64,000 bases of DNA from Cladorhizidae sp. MBARI D1340-BT2 (GCA_028752905.1 JAQNBH010000006.1:26884944-26948943), one strand, 5' to 3'. Positions 12,736 to 24,538 are shown, counted from the stretch's first letter. The notes: generated from the letters alone by a model not told the origin. Translations and numbers: made by a program.

Positions 12736-13124
12736 CATATGATGAACGCATCGACTCACATCACATGCAACTGATTCAGTGGATTGGCCCGAAAGGAGAG
12801 GGACGAGAATTACGACTTTATAATGATCTAGCGGCAGATTGGAATAAAGCAGCAGAAATAATTGGTGTTACTGCGACGAGACTAATAGCATCCATGTATA
12901 TAGGCAACCCCGAGAAGTGCATGAGGGCCATCATGGAGAAATGGATGAAGAATACACCGAAAATGAATATCCAATGCACATGGAGGGGCCTGTGCAAATT
13001 GTTAGTACGCATGGAACTTAGTGAAGTCGGTAAAAATTTGAGAGAGGCACTTGACGCTGACCACACTGACTTGAAGGACAACTTTGAGACATCTGAAAGT
13101 GAGCTAGTCTTATTGTGTTGTTGA
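12736..13124 (+). CDS. Death-domain terminal exon
   Basis: Acceptor ATATTCAG precedes an exon that begins with two bases completing a codon and then reads YDERIDSHHM and onwards to a TGA at 13,122-13,124. The roughly 90 residues from about residue 20 of the exon fit the death domain fold. Seen in sequence: LAADWNKAAEIIG (helix 1-2), a central C-x-x-x-I-M-E-K-W, then CTWRGLCKLLVRMEL (helices 4-5) and a final GKNLREAL. Death domains mediate homotypic assembly in cytoplasmic signalling. The entry phase equals the exit phase of the tyrosine exons (CCT G / CA TAT), so a spliced product with tyrosine modules followed by a death domain is possible. The last few residues run into the minisatellite that starts at about 13,095, so the C-terminal tail is repeat-derived. 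Confidence 0.7.
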
Positions 13125-13745
13125 ATAGTGCAGTAGAACCTTCCTTTCTCTTGGGCTTCTAACTATAGGAGCTAGTGATATTGTGTTGTTTATGTGTCAG
13201 TTCATCTCCCTTACCCTTGGGTTCCTAACTATGGGAGTTAGTGGTATTGTGTTATTGATCTGTGCATTGTAACATCTCTTACACTGGGGCTCCTAAGTAT
13301 GGGTGCTAGTGGTATTGTGTTGTTGATGTGTCAGTGGACCTTGGGTTCCTAACTATAGGAGCTAGTGGTAGTGTGTTCCTGATGTGTGCAGTGGAACCAC
13401 CATTACATTGGGCTTCTAACTATTGGAGCTAATACTATTGTGTTGTTGTGTGAGAAGAACCTCCCTTATTATTGTGCTCCTAACTATGGGAGATAGTTGA
13501 TGTGTGCAGTTGAACCTCCCTTACACTTGGGCTCCTAACTATGGGGGCTAGTGGTATTGTGTTGTTGATGTGTGCAGTGGAAACTCCCTTACACTTGGGC
13601 TCCTAACTATGGGAGCTAGTTGATGTGTGCAGTGGAACCTCCCTTACAATTGGGCTCTAACTATGGGAGCTAGTGGTATTGTGTTTTGATGCATACAATA
13701 GAACCTCCCTTACCTTGTGCTCCTAATCATAGGAACTAGTGCATA
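13098..13745. repeat. ~68-bp minisatellite
   Basis: About nine imperfect copies of a unit containing CTCCTAACTATGGGAGCTAG, GTGGTATTGTGTTGTTGATG and GTGCAGTGGAACCTCCCTTA. The array begins inside the last codons of the death-domain exon. Confidence 0.9.
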
Positions 13746-13749
13746 TGGG

Positions 13750-14323
13750 ATGTGGGTTTGGCCAGACCACTTTTTACAGAGATAATGCCACACACACAAT
13801 CATGACCTACCAAGTTCATTTGCATTTTCCAATACTTATAGAGAAAAGATTGTAGCATTGAGTATGTTCCAGAAGACTTGGTACTCTTCATAGCGGAGGC
13901 TTCATTTTGATGACTGGAAAGTCAAGTCCACTGTCATTTTGCTTGAGAGTTGCAGAAATGTCTACAAAGAGTGGAACCTCTAATGCTGCAATTTAAGCTA
14001 GCATATAGTCTATATATATTGTAATTCCTGAGATGCCTTCTAGCAGTATAAAGAGAGAGGGTGCCACAAGCGTTCTGTGGAGTAGTATTCACTCAACCTG
14101 TAACAACATGGTCTGGGGCGGCACTGGCAAATTAGGAGTGATCTGGCTATTGTGGTAAGGAATATGATTAACACCGTGTGTTTACAGTTTGAAAATCAGT
14201 AATGTTGTCAATCTTCACAAAATTATCTGTGATCGTATTTGCTTACAAAATAATTAGTCAATAGTCAATAGCATTATTTTCTTGCTTCATGGTTAAAATA
14301 CATTTAAAGACCATTCGCTGGGA
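13750..14323. other. Intergenic DNA with a fragment of the duplicated unit
   Basis: The part at 13,868-14,010 resembles 22,920-23,040 in the same orientation (AGCGGAGGCTTCATT, CTTGAGAGTTG, CTCTAATGCT blocks). It is therefore an inverted fragment relative to the third copy. A related stretch is found at 31,262-31,420. No gene is evident. Confidence 0.45.
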
Positions 14324-15747
14324 GCATTGGTTGCAGACATCACAAAATCAACATTTGCATAATACTCTGTATCTTACAGGTCTCCAGCAATCCTTATACT
14401 CAAGCCATTATTTTCAATAGCTTCTCCATACATTGAGGACTGAAGTAGTGTTCTATTTTTTGGCAAGCCAGTATGCTTAATTCATCAATTATATCCTGAA
14501 AAAACTTATATCTTGGAATCATCCTTCCTCATCAACTTCAGCAGCTTATAAAAATTTCTATCACTACTGGTCGTTGTGGCCACTGATTGCACATCCAGGT
14601 TTAGCAAGGAACTTGAGGCATGAAATCATTTTCAAAATTTGGTGATGGTTAGTATCCATTGCTATGACAGAGAACTGCTAAGTATCTCACTTACATTGTG
14701 TGTTGTTGTGAAGGTAGTTAGTAGTATTCCACAGAACTCTTGTGACACTGCCTCTGTTCATGCTGCTTGAAGGAAACGATTGCATATTTCAAATTACAGA
14801 AACCTTTGTATAGCTACTAGTATATTATTACCTATCAGACTGTATGTTTGCAAAAATTATCCAGTTAGCAATTTCAAACTTACATACCTAGCATCAGAGA
14901 TTAAAGCCTCATAGATTTTCCTTGTCACAAGTTTCAAGCAAAGGCAACAATGCACCCGATCTTCCAAATGAAGCCACCACTTCGAACAGATCTATTTCGC
15001 CTGGAATGAACCAAACACTACTGTCTTTTCCATAAGGTTGCTTGGGGGGAAAAATAGCTTGGTTGCGAGGCTCATTATTGAAAGGTGAGGATCATTGTCC
15101 ATGGGAAGCATTAGAAACATGTTAAGAAATATTGCCAGCCATACTAAAACATGAACACACGATCTCAGACTGCTGGTACTTTTCATTGCACAGCAAAGTA
15201 CTAAAGGTAGAGCAGTTCAATCGCGATTGTGGACTTCCCTGGCTGCTGGGTTGCCACACTTGAGAGCCTAAATTTGAACCCATGAAAACATAATTTTTCT
15301 ATATTCAGTTTTTATCAACCAAAAAATGGAAAAGAAAGCAAAAATTTATATTTGTCATCAATAGGAACCTCTAGCCCTAGCCACCTACTACTCTAAAGCC
15401 CTAGCAGTTATAGAACTTCTAACTCTTGACAACCATTACATGAAGAATTGCCGAGAAATATATATATTGAGTTTTGTTTTTTATCTCTCATTTTACTCAG
15501 CTTATGATTATTGTGTATTAGTGCAAAGTTAAAAAGAAACTTGGAGCTCTGGACTGATAGTGTATTAGGATGTAGGTGGTGAAAAATGGAAATCATTGAC
15601 CTCCTTTTAATGTCATATAATTCTGACGTTCCACTCGTTCTTTATAACATGCACTACAATTTGCTATTTACAATACCTTTATACAGCTGTGATTTATTGT
15701 CCCTGCATAATATGAATGCATTCTTGGTATATTTCTTTAAACTTTAG

Positions 15748-15915
15748 TTCCTGGATTGCCTACAAGTGATGGTGCAAAAATTGGAACATCAGCAGGTCTT
15801 CCATTCAAAAGATCCACACAGGTGAGCCATTATTCTACTGTTGTGTTTGCTTGATTTAATGAATGTTTTATTTTTCAGACTCCATCCTTCCGTGAACAAG
15901 CCAGTCAAAATTCTG
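15748..15915 (+). CDS. Tyrosine-module exon pair 1, third copy (splice sites intact)
   Basis: Exon a is 15,748-15,821 (74 nt, donor GTGAGCC). Exon b is 15,879-15,915 (37 nt, acceptor TTTTTCAG, donor GTATGTG). The linker reads PGLPTSDGAKIGTSAGLP. Exon b encodes SFREQASQNSG, so the tyrosine is absent as in the arm copies, and exon b is one codon shorter. Phases remain symmetrical. This copy shows what the arm copies looked like before their frameshift and donor change. Confidence 0.55.
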
Positions 15916-16399
15916 GTATGTGTAACTTAGTTTGGAATACTGGATTTTATTGAATGTGTTTTTATCCATGTGGAAGAAATTGGTCCATACAATAAAAGTG
16001 CCCACAGCAAATTAATCAACAAACACAGAGGATCAACAAACACAGAGGTTATATTTTTCATCGGGTTATCCAGGATAAAGGATGTACTTTTTAGGTCAAT
16101 AATTTCAAAATGAAATATGTACCAAAGGAAGTGAAACATGAAATATCGTGTCTATTCATATCCAATTTTTCTCAGCTCATGTTCAAAGATGTAAGTCAAG
16201 AAAGTAGAGTGACTCTTACAATTTTAAGATATACTTTGCTGTTGTTTTAAATCTGTTTTAAATGCTCACAGCACTCTTTTAACAACCGTTGGGGGAAAGT
16301 GGGTATTAAAACTACACCACTCCAGTATGGCACCAAACATTGATTGTATAGTATTACACAGTATGAATGCATTCTATGATCACACATTTTTTAATCCAG

Positions 16400-16567
16400 G
16401 ATTGCCTACAAGTGCTGTTCCAAAAGTTGGCCTATCAGGAGAAGGTCTTCCAGCCACACATGTGAGCCAACACTCTATTGTTGTGTTTGTTTGCTTAATT
16501 TAATGTGATTTTTTGTTAATCCTACAGGATCAATCCCTTTCTGGTGAGCAAGCCTATGAAATTCCCG
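16400..16567 (+). CDS. Tyrosine-module exon pair 2, third copy
   Basis: Exon a is 16,400-16,461 (62 nt, ATCCAG acceptor, GTGAGCC donor). Exon b is 16,528-16,567 (40 nt, CCTACAG acceptor, GTATGTG donor). It encodes GLPTSAVPKVGLSGEGLP, then SLSGEQAYEIPG. Length, phase, splice motifs and the YEIPG motif are all kept despite clear DNA divergence from 1,595-1,752. That is the best indication in the window of selection on this module. Confidence 0.6.
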
Positions 16568-19500
16568 GTATGTGTTACTTACTTTGCAATACTGCAATAC
16601 TGTTTGTTTGAGTTGTTTGTGGGATTTTAGGTACTGTTAACAAGATCCTCTCAGAATAAATAAAGAAATTATGTAACATCCTTGACATAAGAAGCCTAAC
16701 ACTCCAAAAGTTTAGCTTAATTAGAAAACCTATGATTTTTTATATTAGTGTGATGAACACATGCCGATAATTATGTCATATTAAATGTTGTGTCTGTTCA
16801 TGTACCATTTTTTGTGGCTTATCTCACATACATTAAAGTTTTCACTTTAGTCTGCCTTAAAGTCAGCACCTTCCACATAGCAAGTGCCCATTATACAGTT
16901 TTCTCTGATCTATGATTTGACTTGTTGCTTGAAGAAACTGCCGAGTGCATAATAGGATAGCAAAGATAGCAAAGATAGAAGGTAGTATAACAATGAAAAT
17001 GCATTGCTAGACTTGGATGAAGCTAAAGTTGACAACCTGGAAGCAGTTAAAGCAGAGGCACTGGCTAGACTTTTGGTTAAACCATGAAATCCTCACCTAA
17101 AGAAGCTAATATGTTTCAATACTCTGTGGGTTTACTCTGGAAGCCACTGGTATGAATATGGTCTGTACTGAAATCTCAAAATAATTAACTGAAATCATTA
17201 TAGAAATATAGATTTTATATTGGGGTATAATGAATACATTTTCATTTCACAGGAATTCCTTCCCAAAATAGCAACCAGGCCTCTGTCCACTCCGAGTCAA
17301 CCAAGTGGTTGGCCATGAATGCTCAGTTTGGCTTTAGGATTTGTGTGTGTGATGTGTGTATGTGCATGCATGTGTGAGAAATAACATTACCTTGTACAAC
17401 CTTTGTATTTTAATCGTCCTAATGTATAATGTTTGAGAGGAGAGAGTGGAGGCTCATGCGCATGAAGAAACTTGGACAATAAATCAGGTATTAGCTACAA
17501 CCAACATCAACTCATTCAGCAGACAAAACATGGATATTTTTGGCCAATTCTGAAAGACAGTTTATGAATTCCCTTACTATCATACTTTAGCTCTATCTAG
17601 CAAGATAATAATTATAGCTAGCTACACATTGAAAGTTATTTGTGTTCAAAATCAATCATAGCTGTAGTTAATTATTTATTGCTTTCATTGCTAGCTACCG
17701 CTCGGCATCATCCACCATTCAGACACTTCCTTAGGCTCAGGTAAAGCTTCTATAGTCAATCTGTCTATGCCTCTAACTCAACCTTAAAGAATGCCTTAGC
17801 GGTCTATAAGCTTAAAACAGATAAAGTTTGACATATTATATAGAATGGATCACTTGAGATAGCTGTAAGAAAGCTATAGCTACAACCTCATTTGTAGTTT
17901 AACTACTGCATTGTACTAGGCAGGATCCACAGAAAGAAAACAATCCTCAGATTAACTATACACTAACTTTCCCAGCATACACAGCTTAGGTTAGCACATT
18001 CTGTTATTGTTTTCAGTACAGCACTTGCCTCTAGAGTTCTGCAAGAAAACTCTAGCTACAAACCACAGCTGTATTAGCAGCTGCACTCATCCAGGTTAGG
18101 ACCAAAGAAGGAAGTCTACTGATGAAAAAATACAATGCTAGCTGGTACAGCACTCCTGGAGGCCAACAGATTCAGCGTTATCTAGCTATGGAAGTGTGAT
18201 TAATGGGAAAATGGTGGTCATGTGTATATGAGCAGATTCTTGTGTGCATGTCCATACTAAAATGATAGCTACATGCACAGACATTTTTTCAGCAGAGCAG
18301 CTTGTTGATTTTTTCCTGGATGAATAAAGGAAAAAAAAATCAGAGAGAAAAGTCAAAGTGTGCTTCTGAAACAGCAGAATAACGAGAATTGAAATTAGAA
18401 GGGAAGAGTGACAGTAAAAGGCATGGGAGAAGCACAGCAGCCCACAATGGATTATGCTTCCTTGGGATCAGGTAAAGCTTCTGATATCTTAAAAATGGAT
18501 GTTTAAGTTCCATTTGGATACTCTAGGTATGAAAAGTTTGCTAAACTGGAAATAATCATCACGGATAATGGCCTTGCTAAACTGGAAATGATCGTCGTAC
18601 TCAATATCGAGGAGGTTTCTCCTCCGAGCCTTGCCAAAGTTTGCTATCTGTAAGCTTCAATATTTCTACCTATAACAGTACAAGCAATGACATCAATAAT
18701 TTACAGATCAGTATATAGTGTTAGGCCTGTACTTGGAGTAGTAGAATACCCAAAGCAATGTGGTCTATGCTTGGGATTACAGCAATAATGCTAAGAATGA
18801 AATTTTTGTCTGTATTGGTAATCATGCTAAAAGTAATTGTCCGTCTCTCCATCAGACATTAACTTGCAACACAATCCTTGCATTTATTTGTAGTATTTTT
18901 TTATTAATCACTCTGGTGATGGGAGGGTTAAGTTTATAATGAAGGTGAATGTCATCATGACTACCAGATGAATAACGCTTAAGTAGTGTTGTTCTTGATC
19001 CTCTCTCTCTTTAAAACTTCAAAGTGGTCGACTTAAGTTTCAGCAAAGTCTACCCGTAACCGACCGAGTTCAGTCTATTCAACAAGTAGGTACTGCTATA
19101 GCTATTCAACTTCAATAAATGTTCAACTTAGTACAATTCTAGACAACTAGCTAGACTGTTAAGAGTTCAGATAGGTTTAAATATATTAAGAGGATAAATA
19201 AATAAGATATAGAAGACACAGCAAAAGACAAAACAACTCAACTGTTCTCAAACAAGTTACGCTGTTATGACTACTGTTCTGACATGCATACAATTTGAAT
19301 AATCATACATCACTAAGACTACAGGTAAATACATGGTATTATTATACATGTTATAGCATGCCAGTAGCTAACTAATTTTTACTACATGCCCACATACAGC
19401 TGGTTAGTATTGGACTAATGCACTTGTCTCTCTGGCTCTGCTACACTACCAATGTATCTACATCCCTACTTGTCTCCTTTCATTGTTATTTGTCACATGA

Positions 19501-19785
19501 TATTATGCACTGGGCAATCACTACACACACCCACTCAAATCATACATCTGAGCAAACTCTATTGTGAGCATTTGTTATATACAAAGCACAATTATGTTGC
19601 ATACACAGACTGTGAAGAGACACATACTTTCATTCTCGGCATGTGTTCAGCATATTGACGTAAAAACATTAGTGTTTTAAATAAGCTAGACTTGTAGAGT
19701 ATTAGGCTACTTATGTCAAGGGAATTAATTTGTTAACAGTGCCTAAAATATGTAAAATAACATGAACCTCTCAGTAATCACATAC

Positions 19786-19960
19786 CAGGATTTTCATAGA
19801 CTTGTTCACCAGAAATGGATTGAGTCTGAAAATTAAAAAAATCACTGTAAAATTAAGCAAGCAAACACTACGATAGAGTATTGGCTCACATGTCTGGATG
19901 GTTGTGATGGAAGACCTGATGTCCTAAGTTTTGGACCACCACTTATAGGCAATCCAGGAT
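19786..19960 (-). CDS. Tyrosine-module exon pair 3, right arm (intact)
   Basis: On the minus strand, exon a spans 19,960-19,890 (71 nt, donor GTGAGCC) and exon b spans 19,825-19,786 (40 nt, TTTTCAG acceptor, GTATGTG donor). The encoded motif is SISGEQVYENPG. Unlike the left-arm copy at 3,138-3,308, the final donor is intact. It lies on the strand opposite to the death-domain exon at 12,736, so any transcript from this arm would run towards the spacer from the other side. Confidence 0.55.
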
Positions 19961-21331
19961 CTAAAGTTTGAGTATAAATTATATCAAGAATGTATTCATA
20001 CTATGTAGGGACAATAAATCAGAGCTCTACCTTGGCACTATAATCAACAAAGTACAGTGCATATATAAAGAATAAGTGGAAAGACTGTCAATATTATATG
20101 ACTTTGAAAGAAGATGAATGTCTTCCAACTTTCACCTACCTCCATTCTAACACACTCTCTGTCCAGAGCTGTTTTAACTTTACACCAATACACAATGAAC
20201 ACAAGCTGACTACATCTTATACTATATATTTATCGGAACTACTTCATCAGAATGCTGGAAAAAATTATACAAGTTCTAAAATGCTACAGCTGTAGAGCAG
20301 TAGGCTGCTAGAGCATGTAGCTGCTGATTCAACTCTCAGATTAGCTCCACACATACAATTCAATTATTGTGTTTATGTTCTTTACCAATTTTAGTTTGTT
20401 ATGGATAGACTTAAAATAATTTTTTTTTAAAGTCCACCAGGCACTACCATAGTGAAGTATCATGGTAAGCTGGAATTCCTTTTTAAGCTAAAGATGGAAG
20501 AAACTACCATCAGGATGCTAAGAAACTGCTTAAATAATTTAGAGCTAAGACATTTTTTTTTAATATCAACCTCCATTGAATATAGAGAGTATCAGTGCAA
20601 TACCTGGCTATAAAGTTACATACCTACTCTAAGGGAAATAAAGGGAGTCGAACAACTTACTCGCCTTTAACATCTAAGGTGGGTGCTTGAATTATGAAAT
20701 TTGAATGTTGATTGTAAAATGCACACACTGTGTTACCATTGCAATGAAGATAGAAGTTAGTTAGCTATAGGTGAGGATTTGCTGGTTGTGTTACCATTGC
20801 AATAAAGTTGGAGCCCTAGGTGAGGATTTGCTGGTTGTTTCAATGTCTAGCTGGTGCCTCTACTTTAGCTAAGGTGTTATTGATCCCCTCATTGATTAAA
20901 ACTATCAAGTAGTCGACTTCAGGTTCAACAAAGTCTACCAATGGATTTTTATTGCTAACTTTCCTTCTATCTTTGCTATCTGTCACATACTATGATGCAC
21001 TGGGTGGTCGCTACAAGCATTCAGTCCTCAGAGAAAATTGCATAGTGGATACTTGTAATGTGGAAGGTACTGACTATGTTCCTATGCAAACTGAAGTGCA
21101 AATTTAATGTTTGTGACATGATCTGAGAAAAATGGGTTATCAATAGACACAATCTTTCATATGACATATTTCTCAGCATGTATTCATATTGATGTAAATC
21201 TCACAGATGTTCTAATCAATCTATCCTGTACATTATTAGGGTTCTTATGACAATGACATTACAAAATTTCTTTATTTGTTCCGAGATATTTTTGTCATAA
21301 ACACCTCATCTAAACAGTATTCCAAACATAC

Positions 21332-21497
21332 CCGGAATTTCATAGGCTTGCTAACCATTCCAGGATAAAGCCTGTAGGATTAACAAAGCAACACATTAAA
21401 ATAAGCAAGAAAACACAATAATAGAGTATTGGCTCACATGTATGGCTGGAACACCATCTCCTGAGGCCAAATGTTGGAACATCATTTGTAGGCAATC
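21332..21497 (-). pseudogene. Tyrosine-module exon pair 2, right arm (broken)
   Basis: Reverse-complement counterpart of 1,595-1,752. Exon a (21,497-21,438) has lost two bases (60 instead of 62 nt). In exon b (21,371-21,332) the GAG codon before the Q-A-Y-E motif is a TAG stop. Splice signals remain, but the reading frame does not. The left-arm copy is intact, so these lesions arose after the inverted duplication. Confidence 0.55.
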
Positions 21498-21987
21498 CTG
21501 GATAAAAAATGGGACATTTTAGAATGTGTTTAAACTGTGTGCATACTAAGCTAATACAATCAATGTTTGGTGCCATACTAGAGTGGTGTAGTTTTAGGAC
21601 CTACTTTTCCCATTGTGTTTTAAAAGAGTGCTTGCCCATTTAAACAATGTTTTTGTAGAGCATATGTAAAAATTGTCAGAGTAATCCTACTTTCTTGACT
21701 GACATCTTTGAACATGAGCTGAGAAAAATAGGATATGAACACAATATTTCATGTTGCATTTCCTTGGACATATATTTCATCCTGAAATTATAGAACTTCA
21801 AAATTAAATCCCTTTATCTTGGATAACCTGAGGAAAAATATAACTTTTGTGCTTTTTGATCTTTCGTGCTTCTTGATTAATTTAATGAAAGCACGTTTAT
21901 TGTATGGATCAATTTGTGTAAAAATTATCCACATGGAAAAATAAACAGATTGAATAAATCCAGTATTCCAAACTAAGTTACACCTAC

Positions 21988-22153
21988 CGAGATTCTCACT
22001 GGCTAGCTCATCAGGGAAGGATGGAGTCTCAAAAATAAAAAATTCATTAAATCAAGAAAATACAACAATAGAGTATCCACCTGTATGGATCTTTTGAATG
22101 GAAGACCTCTGATGTCCCAATATTTGTACCAGCATTTATAGGCAATCCAGGGT
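21988..22153 (-). pseudogene. Tyrosine-module exon pair 1, right arm (decayed)
   Basis: Counterpart of 959-1,124. Exon a is 22,153-22,081 (73 nt) and exon b is 22,027-21,988 (40 nt). It shares the one-base loss and altered donor (GTGGAT) of the left arm. Confidence 0.5.
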
Positions 22154-22628
22154 CTAAAGTTACAGTAATCAAAATATAAATCAAGAATGCATTCCTACTC
22201 TATATGTAAGGATGATAAATTACAGCTGTATCGTGGTCCTCTAAATAATAAAGTGCGTGCATCTATAAAGAACAGGTGGACAAACTGTCAGAATTACATG
22301 ATATTAAAAGAAGTCAATGATTTCCATTTTTCACCACATACATCCTAACATTATCAGTCTCCAGAGCTCCAAGTTTCTGTTTAACTTGACACTGAAACAC
22401 AATGAACATTAGCTGAGAAAAATGAGAGATAAAAAACACATCTCATGGTATATATATATTTCTTGGCAATTCTTCATCTGATGTTTGTCAAAAGTTATAG
22501 AAGTTCTAAAATTGCTAGGGTGTTAGAGTAGTAGGCATCTAGGGCTAGAGGCTCCTATTGATGACAAGTAAAAACTTTGGCTTTCTATTTCAAAAAGGTT
22601 GTGATAAATAACTGAATACAGAAAAATT

Positions 22629-22898
22629 ATGGTGATCTTGGTGGTCTTGGCTTTAGTTCAGGCTCTCGAGAGTGGCTCCCCGGCAGCCAGGGAAGTCCAT
22701 TCCAATTCAACTGCTAACATTCTGGTGCCAGGCAGCGCAATGAAAAGTACAAGTAGTCGGAGCTTCTGGGTTTGTGTTTTAATATGGCTGGCAATATTGC
22801 TTAACATGTTTCTAGTGCTTCCACTAGATCTGGATCCTTGCCTTTCCATAACGAGCATCACAACCAAGTTAATTTTTTTGCCCAAGCAATCTTTTTGA
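22629..22898 (+). other. 89-residue open frame with hydrophobic segment, right arm
   Basis: This is the right-arm counterpart of the minus-strand frame at 210-479. The hydrophobic run includes WVCVLIWLAILLNMFLVL. It reads away from the tyrosine-module exons, which lie on the opposite strand of the same arm. Lack of preservation in the third copy argues against a conserved protein. Function unknown. Confidence 0.2.
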
Positions 22899-23779
22899 AA
22901 AAGACAGTGTTAGGATCATTCCAGACGACTTAGTTCCTTTCGTAGCAGAGGCTTAATTTTTAAGGTCGAGTGCCCTGTTATCTTTGCTTGACAGTTGTGA
23001 CAAGGATAGTCCATGAAGGCTTGAATCTCTAATGCTATGTAAATAAGAATGGAATTGCTAACTGGATAATATTTATATCTTTATGCAAGCGTACAGTCAG
23101 GTAGGTAATTATTACTTCTAGTTATGTATTTGGAAATATGCAATAGTTTCCTACAAGCAGCATAAACAGATGCAGTATCACAAGCATTGTGTTTAGTATT
23201 AGCTACCTGCACAACAACACGCAATTTAAGTGAGATGCTTAGCAGTTCTTAGCAATGGCTACTAAACCATCATTCCTCGAATTCTTTCCTAGACAGGGAT
23301 TTGGAATCAGCAGCCACAACGACCATAGTGATAGGAATTCTTATAAGTTGCTGAAGTTTGTGAGGGAAGATGATTCTAAGATATAAGCAGTAAAAAAATG
23401 TATAATTAAGCATGCTAGCTTGTAAAAAATAGAACACTACATCTGTCATCAGTGTTTGGATGAGCTATTGGAATAATGACTTGAGTATACCGAGAAGGAT
23501 GCTAGGGACCTGTAAGTATTATGCAAATATTGATTCTTGTGATGTGTGCAACCAATGTTACAAGAACTATATTTAATTGCATGAAAGATAATGCTACACT
23601 AACCATAAAGCAAGAGAGTATTATATTTTGTAAAAAAATATGATCATAGGCATTTTTGTAAACATTGAGACAACATTTTGCTGATGTCTCAAAGTATAAT
23701 GCACAGGGTTAATAATATTTATTACCACAATGCCCAGACCATTGTGTCAGTACTCTCCACAGAACACTTGTGGCACTGC

Positions 23780-24166
23780 CTTTCTAACTGCTTGAAGGCA
23801 ATTGTTGCATCTCGCCAATTACAATATATATGTTACCCGCAAACCGGGAATTTGCTCAATCCTAGGATCGCGATAACCAATCAGATCGAAACAAGTTCTC
23901 CCACGTGGGAAGAGGTTGTAGTAAGGGAAATGGAAGGAGAGAATGCCTATGATGATTATCTTCAGCAAACCTTTCTTTCTGGAAGGCCCCTTGGAAGCAA
24001 AACCATATCAAGAACAAAGGGACAAGCTGTTGTCAAATTTCTGAAAGTGGAGATGGTGAAGAGTGATCCTAAATTCAATTTTTGGGTGAAACAAAAATGT
24101 TTTTAACTTTTGGAGTACCCTGCTCTTGGGCTTAAGGATGTACTTTGTATACCAGCAAAGAAAAAG
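23780..24166 (+). pseudogene. Ginger/KRBA2-like transposase gene, N-terminal exon
   Basis: This frame ends with ...FNFWVKQKCF, an in-frame TAA (24,104-24,106), and then continues in the same frame with LLEYPALGLKDVLCIPAKKK to a GTATGA donor at 24,167. The residues around NAYDDYLQQTF and the W-V-K-Q ... L-L-E-Y-P-A pattern fit the N-terminal region of KRBA2-like integrase proteins. That assignment is from family knowledge and not a search. The TAA replaces what was probably a lysine codon. The true start of the exon is not resolved. The open frame begins at 23,678. Confidence 0.55.
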
Positions 24167-24411
24167 GTATGATTAAACCCAAATAGCCAGTGATATATTT
24201 TGTGAGACATATTTTGTTGTTAGACAGGTCTCCTTATTTTATAAGTTTAAAGCCACAAGTCAAGTGCCAATCTATTTCAAAGCCTGGATGATAATAACAA
24301 AGACAAAACTTTGTTTAATTTATTGAAATCCAGTAGCCATTCGCTTCATGAGCCAGACCCTTTACTGAATCGCAGTTATACGGTGTCGTTTTAATCTAAT
24401 CTTTTTTTCAG

Positions 24412-24538
24412 GATGAGAGTGACTCCTCCATCCTTGGTCATTATTGGAGAGTGGCTTACATTGAAGAGTTTCATACTATTTTGAATAGAGTGCACTGTGA
24501 TGTTCAAGGTCACATGGGCTATAAAGACTCTAGCCGAG
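24412..24538 (+). pseudogene. Ginger/KRBA2-like gene, exon with His pair of the HHCC zinc site
   Basis: TTTTTTTCAG acceptor, 127-nt exon, donor GTACAG. It joins in phase 0 to the preceding exon. The residues RVHCDVQGHMGYKDS supply the two histidines (H-x5-H) of an integrase-type HHCC zinc-binding region. The two cysteines follow in the exon at 27,855. The exit phase (1) does not match the entry phase of that next exon (0), which suggests a small indel or lost sequence. A hAT element has inserted into the intervening intron. Confidence 0.6.

Larger units (their letters stand above)
14324..17099. repeat. Diverged third copy of the duplicated unit
   Basis: From 14,829 this stretch runs parallel to 1-2,275 in direct orientation, at visibly lower identity than the two arms share with each other. 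Its first part (14,324-14,828) matches the reverse complement of about 23,110-23,560, which lies outside the left edge of the window in the left arm. It contains two exon pairs with intact splice signals. The copy ends where the right arm begins, so the three units are arranged direct (1), direct (2), inverted (3). Confidence 0.85.
17100..23107. repeat. Right arm of the ~6-kb inverted duplication
   Basis: This is the reverse complement of 1-5,993. Its inner edge at about 17,100 is a sharp switch from the diverged third copy (14,324-17,099) to sequence matching 5,993 downward. Beyond 23,107 the match to the left arm cannot be tested because the window begins there, but similarity to the third copy continues to about 23,560. 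The arm carries minus-strand copies of the three small exon pairs. Other content is non-coding, including the repeat family near 20,720-20,890 that also occurs at 60,560-60,890. Confidence 0.93.
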
